The translations under genes and the position numbers were made by a program. A stretch of 64,000 bases of DNA, from the NCBI RefSeq assembly GCF_004405125.1, contig NZ_SORX01000005.1, positions 62,001 through 126,000 on the forward strand. Direction: 5' to 3'. Shown here piece after piece: positions 57,372 through 64,000 of this stretch. The DNA comes from Jeotgalibacillus salarius. Lineage in GTDB: Bacteria > Bacillota > Bacilli > Bacillales > Jeotgalibacillaceae. Positions within the stretch are counted from its first letter, which is position 1, and every line of letters begins with the position of its first letter. Under the pieces are notes generated by a model, which worked only from the letters and a program-made list of their open reading frames with translations, had not been told where the DNA came from and did no database searches.

Positions 57372-57494
57372 AGTGCAGCGAAGCGTAAGATGGCGACTCC
57401 GGGACGATTAGAGGGAAGTTGAGACCCCGGAAGGCGAAGCCTGAGGAGGCTCAACAACCTCCGTCCGGAAAGCGTCCGTCTGAAGCATAGCGAT
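57372..57494 (+). repeat. Structured intergenic repeat, copy 10
   Basis: Blocks GATGGCGACTCC, GTTGAGACCCCG, GAGGAGGCT and GGAAAGCGTCCGTCTGAAGC are present. Arms pair: GGACG/CGTCC (57402, 57462), GAGG/CCTC (57411, 57458) and GTTGAG/CTCAAC (57418, 57450). The terminal stem is unclear. It lies upstream of the etfA terminator and so should be transcribed. Confidence 0.85.
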
Positions 57495-57503
57495 ACGATT
57501 GTT

Positions 57504-57535
57504 AGAGCCTGACACTTTGTCTTAGGCTCTTTTCA
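57504..57535 (+). terminator. Terminator after etfA and repeat copy 10
   Basis: AGAGCCT and AGGCTCT form a 7-bp stem followed by TTTTC. Confidence 0.75.
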
Positions 57536-57552
57536 ATTCTCAGGCAAAAACG

Positions 57553-57581
57553 TGGAAATACAATATACTCCCTGCTATACT
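57553..57581 (+). promoter_or_regulatory. Predicted trxA promoter (extended -10)
   Basis: TATACT at 57576-57581 is preceded by TGC, making an extended -10; a weak -35 TGGAAA lies at 57553-57558 with a 17-base spacer. Confidence 0.45.
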
Positions 57582-57617
57582 TTCATTATATTCGCATTCA
57601 ACAAGGAGGAATTTTAA

Positions 57618-57932
57618 ATGGCAATTGCACACGCAACTGATCAAACATTCGCTACTGAAACACAAGAAGGTTTAGTACTGGCAGACTTCTGGGCTACTTG
57701 GTGCGGACCTTGTAAAATGATTGCACCAGTTCTTGAAGAACTTGATACAGATATGGGAGACAAAGTTAAAATCGTAAAGCTTGATGTTGATGAAAATCAG
57801 GAAACTGCAAGCAAATACGGCGTAATGAGCATCCCAACACTAGTCGTTTTTAAAGACGGAGAAATCGTTGACAAAGTTGTAGGTTTCCAGCCGAAAGAAG
57901 CATTGGAAGAACTGCTGAACAAACACGCATAA
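57618..57932 (+). CDS. trxA: Thioredoxin
   Basis: A 104-residue redox protein with the active site WCGPC (C29, C32) and the cis-proline segment [13 protein letters not shown] near residue 74. It reduces disulphides of cytoplasmic proteins such as ribonucleotide reductase. AAGGAGGAATTTTAA precedes the ATG. It is flanked by terminators on both sides, so it is a single-gene unit. Confidence 0.97.
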   Translation: MAIAHATDQTFATETQEGLVLADFWATWCGPCKMIAPVLEELDTDMGDKVKIVKLDVDENQETASKYGVMSIPTLVVFKDGEIVDKVVGFQPKEALEELLNKHA

Positions 57933-57937
57933 TAATG

Positions 57938-57964
57938 AAGCCGGGCCATGTGCCCGGCTTTTAT
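57938..57964 (+). terminator. Terminator after trxA
   Basis: AAGCCGGGC and GCCCGGCTT form a 9-bp perfect stem with a CATGT loop, followed by TT and ATT. Confidence 0.9.
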
Positions 57965-58024
57965 TATGATTTTGCTTCTGAATTGAGTAAAATATAGGTA
58001 ATATGCGTGCAGGAGGCTAATGAA

Positions 58025-59797
58025 ATGAAAGATCAACTTAAACATAAACTTGCAGTCCTTCCTGACCAGCCTGGTTGTTATCTCATGAAGGACAGACAAA
58101 GTACGATTATCTATGTAGGGAAAGCAAAAGTGCTTAAAAATAGAGTCAGATCTTATTTTACGGGTTCCCATGATGGAAAAACCCAGCGACTCGTTTCTGA
58201 AATTGAAGACTTTGAATATATCGTGACTTCATCCAATATGGAAGCGCTCGTTCTCGAGCTGAATCTGATAAAAAAACATGATCCGAAATACAATGTCATG
58301 TTAAAGGACGATAAACATTATCCTTTCATAAAGGTAACTGCTGAGCGACATCCAAGACTGTTAATTACACGGAAAGTAAAAAAAGATAAAGGGAAATATT
58401 TTGGTCCTTATCCAAACGCTCAGGCTGCGAATGAAACGAAAAAGCTGCTGGACAGAATGTATCCCTTAAGAAAGTGCAGAACAATGCCTGATAAAGTTTG
58501 CCTGTATTATCATATGGGACAATGTCTGGCGCCATGTGAGTTCAAAGTAGAGCAGAGTACCTACCGACAAATGACAGAAGACATTTCCCGTTTTCTAAAC
58601 GGCGGGTTTAAAGAGGTTAAAAAAGATCTGAAAGTAAAAATGGAAAAGGCAGCCGAAAACCTTGAGTTCGAAAGGGCGAAAGAGTTCCGTGATCAGATCG
58701 TTCATATTGAAGCAACAATGGAAAAACAGAAAATGACGATGAATGACTTTACTAACAGGGATATATTCGGCTATGCAGTTGATAAGGGCTGGATGTGTGT
58801 ACAGGTATTTTTCATTCGTCAGGGTAAACTGATTGAGCGTGATGTTTCACTTTTTCCAATTTATGATGACGCTGAGGGAGAGTTTTTATCATTCCTTGGA
58901 CAGTTCTATATGAAACCGAATCACTTTATACCTAAAGAAGTACTGATTCCTCAATCAATTGATCAAACCATGGCAGAAGAACTTCTCGAAACAAATGTAC
59001 GGCAGCCGGTCAGAGGGCAGAAGAAAGACCTGGTGAATTTAGCTGCTAAAAACGCTTCAATTGCATTAAAAGAAAAGTTTGCATTAATCGAGCGTGATGA
59101 AGAAAGAACGATTAAGGCGGCTGAAAATCTCGGACAAGCCATGAATATCTACACTCCATACAGAATTGAAGCCTTCGATAATTCAAATATTCAAGGTTCA
59201 GACGCTGTCTCAGCGATGGTCGTCTTTGTTGATGGTAAACCTGCCAGAAAAGATTATCGTAAATTTAAAATCAAGACGGTTCAGGGGCCGGATGATTATG
59301 AATCAATGAGAGAAGTCGTGAGAAGAAGGTATACAAGAGTGTTAAAAGACGGTCTTCCACTTCCTGATTTGATAGTAATAGATGGCGGGAAAGGTCAGAT
59401 CGAAGCTGCTAAAGAAATTCTTCGTCATGAACTTGGTCTGGATATCCCGGTTGCAGGTCTTGCAAAGGATGAGAGACATAATACTTCCCAGCTGTTATTC
59501 GGGGATCCTTTAGAAGTTGTACCGCTCAATAGACGCAGCCAGGAATTTTATTTTATGCAGCGCATACAGGATGAAGTGCACCGGTTTGCCATTGCATTTC
59601 ACAGACAGCTGCGCGGGAAAAATTCCATTCAGTCAGTGCTTGATGATATAGATGGAGTAGGACCTCAACGTAAGAAACAGCTGTTAAAATATTTCGGCTC
59701 GGTAAAAAAACTGCGTGAGGCGACACTTGAAGAAGTGGTCAAAGCAGGAGTGCCTTCTAAAACAGCTGAGAAAATCATTGAAAAATTACAGGAATAA
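58025..59797 (+). CDS. uvrC: Excinuclease ABC subunit C
   Basis: A 590-residue nuclease making both incisions in nucleotide excision repair. The GIY-YIG domain is at the N-terminus ([20 protein letters not shown]), a UVR motif for UvrB contact lies near 195-225 ([19 protein letters not shown]), the RNase H-like nuclease follows ([22 protein letters not shown]) and tandem helix-hairpin-helix motifs end it ([21 protein letters not shown]). The ATG at 58025 is 8 bases after AGGAGG; an in-frame start at 58007 would precede that site and is rejected. Confidence 0.95.
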   Translation: MKDQLKHKLAVLPDQPGCYLMKDRQSTIIYVGKAKVLKNRVRSYFTGSHDGKTQRLVSEIEDFEYIVTSSNMEALVLELNLIKKHDPKYNVMLKDDKHYPFIKVTAERHPRLLITRKVKKDKGKYFGPYPNAQAANETKKLLDRMYPLRKCRTMPDKVCLYYHMGQCLAPCEFKVEQSTYRQMTEDISRFLNGGFKEVKKDLKVKMEKAAENLEFERAKEFRDQIVHIEATMEKQKMTMNDFTNRDIFGYAVDKGWMCVQVFFIRQGKLIERDVSLFPIYDDAEGEFLSFLGQFYMKPNHFIPKEVLIPQSIDQTMAEELLETNVRQPVRGQKKDLVNLAAKNASIALKEKFALIERDEERTIKAAENLGQAMNIYTPYRIEAFDNSNIQGSDAVSAMVVFVDGKPARKDYRKFKIKTVQGPDDYESMREVVRRRYTRVLKDGLPLPDLIVIDGGKGQIEAAKEILRHELGLDIPVAGLAKDERHNTSQLLFGDPLEVVPLNRRSQEFYFMQRIQDEVHRFAIAFHRQLRGKNSIQSVLDDIDGVGPQRKKQLLKYFGSVKKLREATLEEVVKAGVPSKTAEKIIEKLQE

Positions 59798-59799
59798 CA

Positions 59800-59828
59800 T
59801 TGCTGCCAAAAACTACTCATGCTATAAT
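59800..59828 (+). promoter_or_regulatory. Promoter of the lysC transcript
   Basis: TTGCTG (59800-59805) and TATAAT (59823-59828) are separated by 17 bases, with TGC giving an extended -10. It lies 3 bases after the uvrC stop and leaves a leader of about 310 bases. Confidence 0.75.
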
Positions 59829-59854
59829 GATTGACAATTAAACACTTTATTTAA

Positions 59855-60100
59855 AGTGGTGATAGAGGTGCGGACGCAAAGAGTACCGCTGTTGAGGGTG
59901 ATGAACCCCTTTGATACAGCGTGAAAGGTGCGGATCGCCGAAGCAGAAAATCATTCATCAGATTTTTTGCTGGTTCTGTATTTAAAAAATGCAGGGCTGT
60001 CAGAGCTGTAATGCTTTGGAGAGCTATCTCACCTGTGCGATTCAGATGATTTTGTCTGTACAAAAGCAATGGGGAGACTTCTTCCTGTTGCTTTTTTTGT
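59855..60100 (+). promoter_or_regulatory. Lysine riboswitch (L box) with terminator
   Basis: The aptamer begins with GTGATAGAGGTGCGGACGC and contains GGTGATGAACCCC, GCGGATCGCCGAAGC and the later GGGCTGTCAGAGCTG segments typical of L boxes upstream of lysC (59855-60035). The expression platform ends in a terminator with AAGCAA (60064-60069) and TTGCTT (60088-60093) followed by TTTTTT. Lysine binding would cause early termination. Confidence 0.92.
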
Positions 60101-60145
60101 TGTCGCAATTGGCTGAGAAATAATGTAAGAGAAGAGGAACATAAA

Positions 60146-61375
60146 GTGGGAATCATCGTTCAAAAATTTGGAGGAACATCAGTCGGGTCTGTTGAGAAAA
60201 TACACCATGTTGCAAACAGAGTCATTTTGGAAAAAGAAAAAGGAAATGATGTGATTGTGGTCGTTTCTGCCATGGGTAAAACAACTGACGAGTTAGTGAG
60301 ACTTGCAGGTGAAATGACATCACGACCTGAGAAAAGAGAAATGGATATGCTGTTGACTACCGGAGAGCAAATGTCTACTTCTTTGCTGGCAATGGCGCTT
60401 CAAAACCGAGGTTATAAGAGCACTTCTTTAACAGGATGGCAGGCAGGAATTCGAACTGAACCTGTCTTTAGTAACGCCAGAATTACTGATGTAAAAACAA
60501 ATCGCGTGACAACTTTACTTGATGAAGGAAGGGTTATTGTTGTAGCAGGTTTTCAGGGAATGGACGAAAACGGTGAAATTACAACGCTTGGACGTGGAGG
60601 TTCCGATACGACTGCCGTAGCGCTTGCCGCTGCTTTGAATGCTGAGAGATGTGACATATATACAGACGTGGACGGCGTGTATTCTACAGACCCTCGTTAT
60701 GTGAAGGGCGCCAGAAAACTAAACGGGATATCTTATGATGAAATGCTTGAGCTTGCTAACCTCGGAGCTGGTGTCCTGCACCCGAGAGCTGTCGAATTTG
60801 CCAAAAACTACGGAATTAAACTGACAGTAAGATCAAGTATGGAAGAAATAGAAGGAACGTTAATTGAGGAGGATGCACCAATGGAAGAGCATTTAGTCGT
60901 AAGAGGCGTAGCATTTGATAAAGAAATTGTAAGAATGACAGTCGTTGGTCTTGAAAATGAGCTGACAGGTTTTCCGGCGGTCTTTTCAATTCTAGCCCAA
61001 AATCATATCGATGTTGATATTATTATTCAGAGTAAGCTGGATACAGGTAAAGTGAATCTTTCCTTTTCCATCAAAGAATCTTCATTAGAAGAAACGCTGC
61101 AAATACTTGCCGATTATAAAGAAAAGATAGGCTATCAGGAAATTGAACACGAAACGAATCTTTCCAAAGTGTCAATTGTCGGATCCGGCATGGTTTCCAA
61201 TCCCGGGGTCGCTGCACAGATGTTCAGCGTGCTGGCAGAGCAGAAAATTCAGGTTAAAATGGTCAGCACTTCTGAAATTAAAGTTTCAGCTGTTGTGGAT
61301 ACAGACAATATGATCAAAGCAGCAAATGCAATTCATGAAAGCTTCGGTTTAAATAAACACACTGTAGAAGTTTAA
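60146..61375 (+). CDS. lysC: Aspartokinase (lysine-sensitive, alpha subunit)
   Basis: A 409-residue enzyme that phosphorylates aspartate, opening lysine/threonine/methionine/diaminopimelate synthesis. The kinase domain shows VQKFGGTSVGS (5-15), LTTGEQMSTSLL near 72 and TLGRGGSDTTAVALAAAL near 152. Two ACT domains follow (about 260-409; SIVGSGMVSNPGVAAQMFSVLAEQ). The start is GTG at 60146 with GAGAAGAGGAAC upstream. It is controlled by the L box and carries an internal start for a beta subunit. Confidence 0.96.
   Translation: MGIIVQKFGGTSVGSVEKIHHVANRVILEKEKGNDVIVVVSAMGKTTDELVRLAGEMTSRPEKREMDMLLTTGEQMSTSLLAMALQNRGYKSTSLTGWQAGIRTEPVFSNARITDVKTNRVTTLLDEGRVIVVAGFQGMDENGEITTLGRGGSDTTAVALAAALNAERCDIYTDVDGVYSTDPRYVKGARKLNGISYDEMLELANLGAGVLHPRAVEFAKNYGIKLTVRSSMEEIEGTLIEEDAPMEEHLVVRGVAFDKEIVRMTVVGLENELTGFPAVFSILAQNHIDVDIIIQSKLDTGKVNLSFSIKESSLEETLQILADYKEKIGYQEIEHETNLSKVSIVGSGMVSNPGVAAQMFSVLAEQKIQVKMVSTSEIKVSAVVDTDNMIKAANAIHESFGLNKHTVEV
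60881..61375 (+). CDS. lysC: Aspartokinase beta subunit from an internal in-frame start
   Basis: ATG 60881 is in frame with lysC (codon 246) and is preceded, 8 bases away, by a perfect AGGAGG at 60867-60872. Translation from it gives 164 residues (MEEHLVVRGVAF onward) containing only the two ACT regulatory domains. B. subtilis aspartokinase II is known to be an alpha2beta2 complex whose beta subunit arises from just such an internal start. Expression here is inferred. Confidence 0.75.
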   Translation: MEEHLVVRGVAFDKEIVRMTVVGLENELTGFPAVFSILAQNHIDVDIIIQSKLDTGKVNLSFSIKESSLEETLQILADYKEKIGYQEIEHETNLSKVSIVGSGMVSNPGVAAQMFSVLAEQKIQVKMVSTSEIKVSAVVDTDNMIKAANAIHESFGLNKHTVEV

Positions 61376-61380
61376 AAATC

Positions 61381-61410
61381 AGCAGGTTCCGATTTTCAGG
61401 AACCTGCTGT
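61381..61410. terminator. Terminator between lysC and convergent yslB
   Basis: AGCAGGTTCC and GGAACCTGCT form a 10-bp perfect stem, followed by GTTATTTT; it stands only a few bases from the yslB stop. Confidence 0.88.
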
Positions 61411-61417
61411 TATTTTG

Positions 61418-61867
61418 TCATTTATTCTGTCCGGTTTTTCGGGATGGCAATATGTAAGGGTCTTTCTGATCCCATTTCAGCTCGATTTCCACAAAGTTTT
61501 TTTTATTTCTGGTGTAAACAGCCTCAGTCTGGTATTGCTTTATCATCGCGATCTGTTCAGCGATAAATCCTGCTTCTAAAGTGAATACAGGATCATGATG
61601 ATGAATTCTTTCCATCACCACATTTCCGGAAAGTTCAAAGTGTATCTCTTCACCTTTTTGTTTTACGATAGAGAGGTCTCCCCACTCTGCACGATCAAAA
61701 AATGAAATGATCTCACCTTCATTTTTGCATTCATAGCTTCTGGCTAGTTTTTTGCCGGCCCAATATAAAATATCTTTTGTATGGCTCCCTAAAAGATCCG
61801 GTATCAGTTCATCCCTGATTAACCGGTAGCCAAATAAGTCCTGGGTCGTTTTTTCATTCTCACTCAT
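61418..61867 (-). CDS. yslB: DUF2507 protein YslB
   Basis: A 149-residue cytoplasmic protein matching B. subtilis YslB (DUF2507), function unknown. The N-terminal FGYRLIRDELIPDLLG and IHHHDPVFTLEAGFIAEQI segments resemble the haem NO-binding/4-vinyl reductase-like fold that this family is sometimes compared with; that comparison is tentative. It sits between lysC and sdhC on the opposite strand, as in B. subtilis. The ribosome-binding site is weak (GAGGTTCGGTAAGCA). Confidence 0.85.
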   Translation of the reverse strand: MSENEKTTQDLFGYRLIRDELIPDLLGSHTKDILYWAGKKLARSYECKNEGEIISFFDRAEWGDLSIVKQKGEEIHFELSGNVVMERIHHHDPVFTLEAGFIAEQIAMIKQYQTEAVYTRNKKNFVEIELKWDQKDPYILPSRKTGQNK

Positions 61868-61996
61868 TGCTTACCGAACCTCACTTTCAATCTCTTAATT
61901 ATAAAGTGTAAGTAGATAAAGTGTAAGGTCAAAAAGAGATTTTATAGTGAAATCGGCAAATTGTCACATAGAAGAGCAGTTTTTTTGAAATAATAA

Positions 61997-62031
61997 ATTG
62001 TGAAAAATGATTTTGTGGACGTTTTGTGAAG
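61997..62031 (+). promoter_or_regulatory. ResD-like direct repeats upstream of sdhC
   Basis: ATTGTGAAA (61997), TTTGTGGAC (62012-62020) and TTTGTGAAG (62023-62031) resemble the ResD motif TTTGTGAAT; the last two are 11 bases apart. The sdh upstream region (61868-62251) also repeats TTGTCACATA at 61961 and 62152. Weak evidence. Confidence 0.3.
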
Positions 62032-62118
62032 TTTCCATACGTTTTTGGCAGCTCATCACTCATTTTACTTTGGGGATTGTATGATAATATTTTGAATTGT
62101 TTTTATGTATACGTTTTC

Positions 62119-62147
62119 TTGACGCTCCATTAGTAGAGGAGTACAAT
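62119..62147 (+). promoter_or_regulatory. Predicted sdhCAB promoter
   Basis: TTGACG (62119-62124) and TACAAT (62142-62147) are separated by 17 bases, about 100 bases before sdhC. An alternative extended -10, TGTTATACT, lies at 62164-62172. Confidence 0.55.
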
Positions 62148-62251
62148 AAATTTGTCACATAAATGTTATACTGTGCGAAATTTTTGCTGAATCTATCATT
62201 CTAGGGAGTGGATTTCAGCAGCTTTACTTATTTAAGAGGGGGTTACATTCG

Positions 62252-62860
62252 ATGGCGGAAAATCGAGAGTTTTATTGGAGGAGGCTGCACTCTTTGCTGG
62301 GTGTTATACCAGTAGGGATCTTCCTGATTCAACATTTAGTTGTCAACCATTTCGCTACTAGAGGCGAACAGGCTTTCAACGATGCAGCTCATTTTATGGA
62401 AAGTTTACCATTTAGAATTTTCTTAGAACTATTTATTATCTTTATCCCATTATACTTCCACGCAATTTACGGGGTATACATTGCTTTCACAGCCAAGAAC
62501 AATACGAGACGTTATGGAACACTTCGTAACTATATGTTCTTCCTGCAGCGTATCACAGGTGTAATTACTCTGATCTTTGTCACATGGCATGTGTGGGAAA
62601 CAAGGATTCAGGCAGCACTTGGAGCAGATGTTAATTTCGGCATGATGGAAGCAATTCTGGCGAATCCATGGATGGTTGCTTTTTACATACTTGGAGTCGT
62701 ATCTACAACATTCCACTTTGCTAACGGGCTATGGTCATTTATGGTCAGCTGGGGAATCACTGTGAGCGCTCGTTCACAGAAAATCTCAACGTATGCAACT
62801 CTAGGCATATTTGTTGTACTGACAATCATTGGTATCCGTTCAATTCTTGCATTTGTTTAA
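62252..62860 (+). CDS. sdhC: Succinate dehydrogenase cytochrome b558 subunit
   Basis: A 202-residue membrane anchor with five transmembrane helices (about 10-32, 58-80, 93-115, 132-157, 175-198). Histidines that bind two haems b are present in the helices (RRLHSLLGV, FLIQHLVVNHF, FHAIYGVY, VTWHVW). It passes electrons from SdhAB to menaquinone. Length equals that of the B. subtilis protein. AAGAGGGGGTTACATTCG precedes the ATG. Confidence 0.95.
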   Translation: MAENREFYWRRLHSLLGVIPVGIFLIQHLVVNHFATRGEQAFNDAAHFMESLPFRIFLELFIIFIPLYFHAIYGVYIAFTAKNNTRRYGTLRNYMFFLQRITGVITLIFVTWHVWETRIQAALGADVNFGMMEAILANPWMVAFYILGVVSTTFHFANGLWSFMVSWGITVSARSQKISTYATLGIFVVLTIIGIRSILAFV

Positions 62861-62918
62861 TAAAAAGAACTTTCAGCTGCAATAGGCAGCTTTTGATATC
62901 AGTAAGGAGAGTGACAAA

Positions 62919-64000
62919 ATGAGTAAAGGTAGAATTATCGTTGTAGGTGGCGGACTAGCCGGCCTGATGGCAACGATTAAAGCAGCTGAAGCAGGAATGT
63001 CAGTAGACCTCTTCTCGCTTGTACCTGTAAAACGATCACACTCTGTTTGTGCCCAGGGCGGTATAAATGGAGCAGTTAATACAAAAGGAGAAGGAGACTC
63101 TCCGTGGGAACATTTTGATGACTCGGTTTACGGTGGGGACTTCCTTGCAAACCAGCCTCCTGTAAAAGCAATGTGCGATGCAGCACCGGGCATCATTCAC
63201 CTTCTTGACCGTATGGGTGTTATGTTCAACAGAACGCCTGAAGGACTTCTTGATTTCAGACGTTTTGGAGGAACACAGCACCACCGTACTGCATTTGCTG
63301 GTGCTACAACTGGACAGCAGCTGCTTTACGCTTTAGATGAGCAGGTGCGCCGTCATGAAGTTGCCGGTCTTGTAACGAAATATGAAGGATGGGAATTCCT
63401 CGGTTCTGTTTTGGACGACGACGGCGTATGCCGCGGCGTTGTGTCACAAGACCTTAAAACCATGGAAATTAAGTCTTTCAAAGGTGATTCAGTCATCCTT
63501 GCTACAGGCGGACCGGGAATTATATTTGGAAAGTCTACAAACTCAGTGATTAATACTGGTGCAGCGGCATCAGTCGCTTATCAGCAAGGTGTGTATTATG
63601 CGAATGGGGAATTCATTCAGATTCACCCGACAGCAATTCCTGGTGATGACAAACTGCGTTTAATGAGTGAGTCAGCACGTGGAGAAGGCGGGCGTGTCTG
63701 GACTTACAAAGACGGTAAGCCTTGGTACTTCCTTGAAGAAAAATATCCTGCATACGGAAACCTTGTGCCCCGGGATATTGCAACACGTGAGATATTTGAC
63801 GTATGTGTGCGTCAAAAGCTTGGGATCAATGGAGAAAACATGGTTTATCTTGATCTTTCCCATAAAGATCCTAAAGAGCTTGATATTAAACTTGGCGGCA
63901 TCATTGAAATTTACGAAAAGTTCATGGGTGATGACCCACGTAAAGTTCCAATGAAAATTTTCCCTGCAGTACACTATTCAATGGGTGGTCTGTGGGTAGA
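62919..64000 (+). CDS. sdhA: Succinate dehydrogenase flavoprotein subunit (3'-truncated)
   Basis: The first 360 residues of the flavoprotein that oxidises succinate to fumarate. The FAD-binding loop is IIVVGGGLAGLMAT (6-19). The histidine that binds FAD covalently lies in KRSHSVCAQGGINGA (about residue 41). The FGGTQHHRTAFAGATTGQQ and active-site ESARGEGGRVW segments are intact. AAGGAGAGTGACAAA precedes the ATG at 62919. The frame is still open at the window end; about 225 residues and sdhB lie beyond. Confidence 0.95.
   Translation, partial: MSKGRIIVVGGGLAGLMATIKAAEAGMSVDLFSLVPVKRSHSVCAQGGINGAVNTKGEGDSPWEHFDDSVYGGDFLANQPPVKAMCDAAPGIIHLLDRMGVMFNRTPEGLLDFRRFGGTQHHRTAFAGATTGQQLLYALDEQVRRHEVAGLVTKYEGWEFLGSVLDDDGVCRGVVSQDLKTMEIKSFKGDSVILATGGPGIIFGKSTNSVINTGAAASVAYQQGVYYANGEFIQIHPTAIPGDDKLRLMSESARGEGGRVWTYKDGKPWYFLEEKYPAYGNLVPRDIATREIFDVCVRQKLGINGENMVYLDLSHKDPKELDIKLGGIIEIYEKFMGDDPRKVPMKIFPAVHYSMGGLWV

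Noticed and set aside
17434-57494. Insertion sequences or CRISPR as the explanation of the repeats
   Set aside because: Copies encode no transposase, are about 130 bases, are dispersed singly and lack regular spacers.
59851-60156. Minus-strand frame of 101 codons across the lysC leader
   Set aside because: The DNA is a clear lysine riboswitch; the frame has no start signal and low-complexity sequence.

Overview
The window reads as a low-to-moderate GC, spore-forming member of the Bacillales. Gene order follows the Bacillus subtilis nrnA-dnaE to sdhCAB segment almost gene for gene, Shine-Dalgarno sites are strong (GGAGG/GGGGG), TTG, GTG and ATT starts are used, terminators are U-tailed hairpins, and sspI encodes a small acid-soluble spore protein. 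A relative in the Bacillaceae/Planococcaceae (something like Jeotgalibacillus) is my guess from memory of such sequences, not a proof. No tRNA, rRNA, CRISPR array, phage or transposase gene is visible.

Layout. 1-7.8 kb: end of nrnA, dnaE, then malic enzyme, a GntR/FadR-type regulator and accD-accA (malonyl-CoA supply). 8-11 kb: pfkA and pyk. 11-13 kb: fxsA, ytvI, ytwI. 13-17 kb: the citZ-icd-mdh TCA operon and a MaoC-fold protein. 17.6-20.3 kb: phoP-phoR, followed by what looks like a PhoP-activated short RNA. 20.5-22.4 kb: hflK-hflC behind an ECF (sigma-W-like) promoter. 22.6-26.7 kb: polA, mutM, coaE. 27-32.3 kb: gapB, speD, a conserved unknown, nrdR, dnaB, dnaI. 32.6-37.2 kb: T-box-thrS, a lipoprotein, and the L20-leader infC-rpmI-rplT operon. 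37.3-41.4 kb: ysdA, ysdB, a dUTPase-like gene, ysdC, a small export protein, sspI, ysgA. 41.4-51.9 kb: T-box-pheST, rnhC, zapA, yshB, polX, mutSB, yshE and a 26-residue membrane peptide. 52.3-57.3 kb: lcfA, fadR, fadB, etfB, etfA (fatty acid beta-oxidation). 57.6-64 kb: trxA, uvrC, lysine riboswitch-lysC, yslB, sdhC and the start of sdhA.

The genes are core metabolism, replication and repair. Control elements visible in the DNA tie them together: a palindrome before the malic enzyme/acc operon next to a FadR-type regulator; CcpN-like boxes at gapB; a CcpA cre at lcfA; a FadR box before fadR; two T-boxes; an L-box riboswitch; and an internal lysC start that would give a separate beta subunit.

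The strongest unexplained signal is a family of about 130-bp intergenic repeats: nine copies plus one collapsed remnant. Their arm sequences differ between copies yet stay complementary, which points to a conserved folded structure. The second is a four-repeat PhoP box placed correctly before a -10 element and a terminator, predicting a roughly 66-nt C-rich phosphate-starvation RNA. I could run no searches; family assignments come from recognising the proteins.
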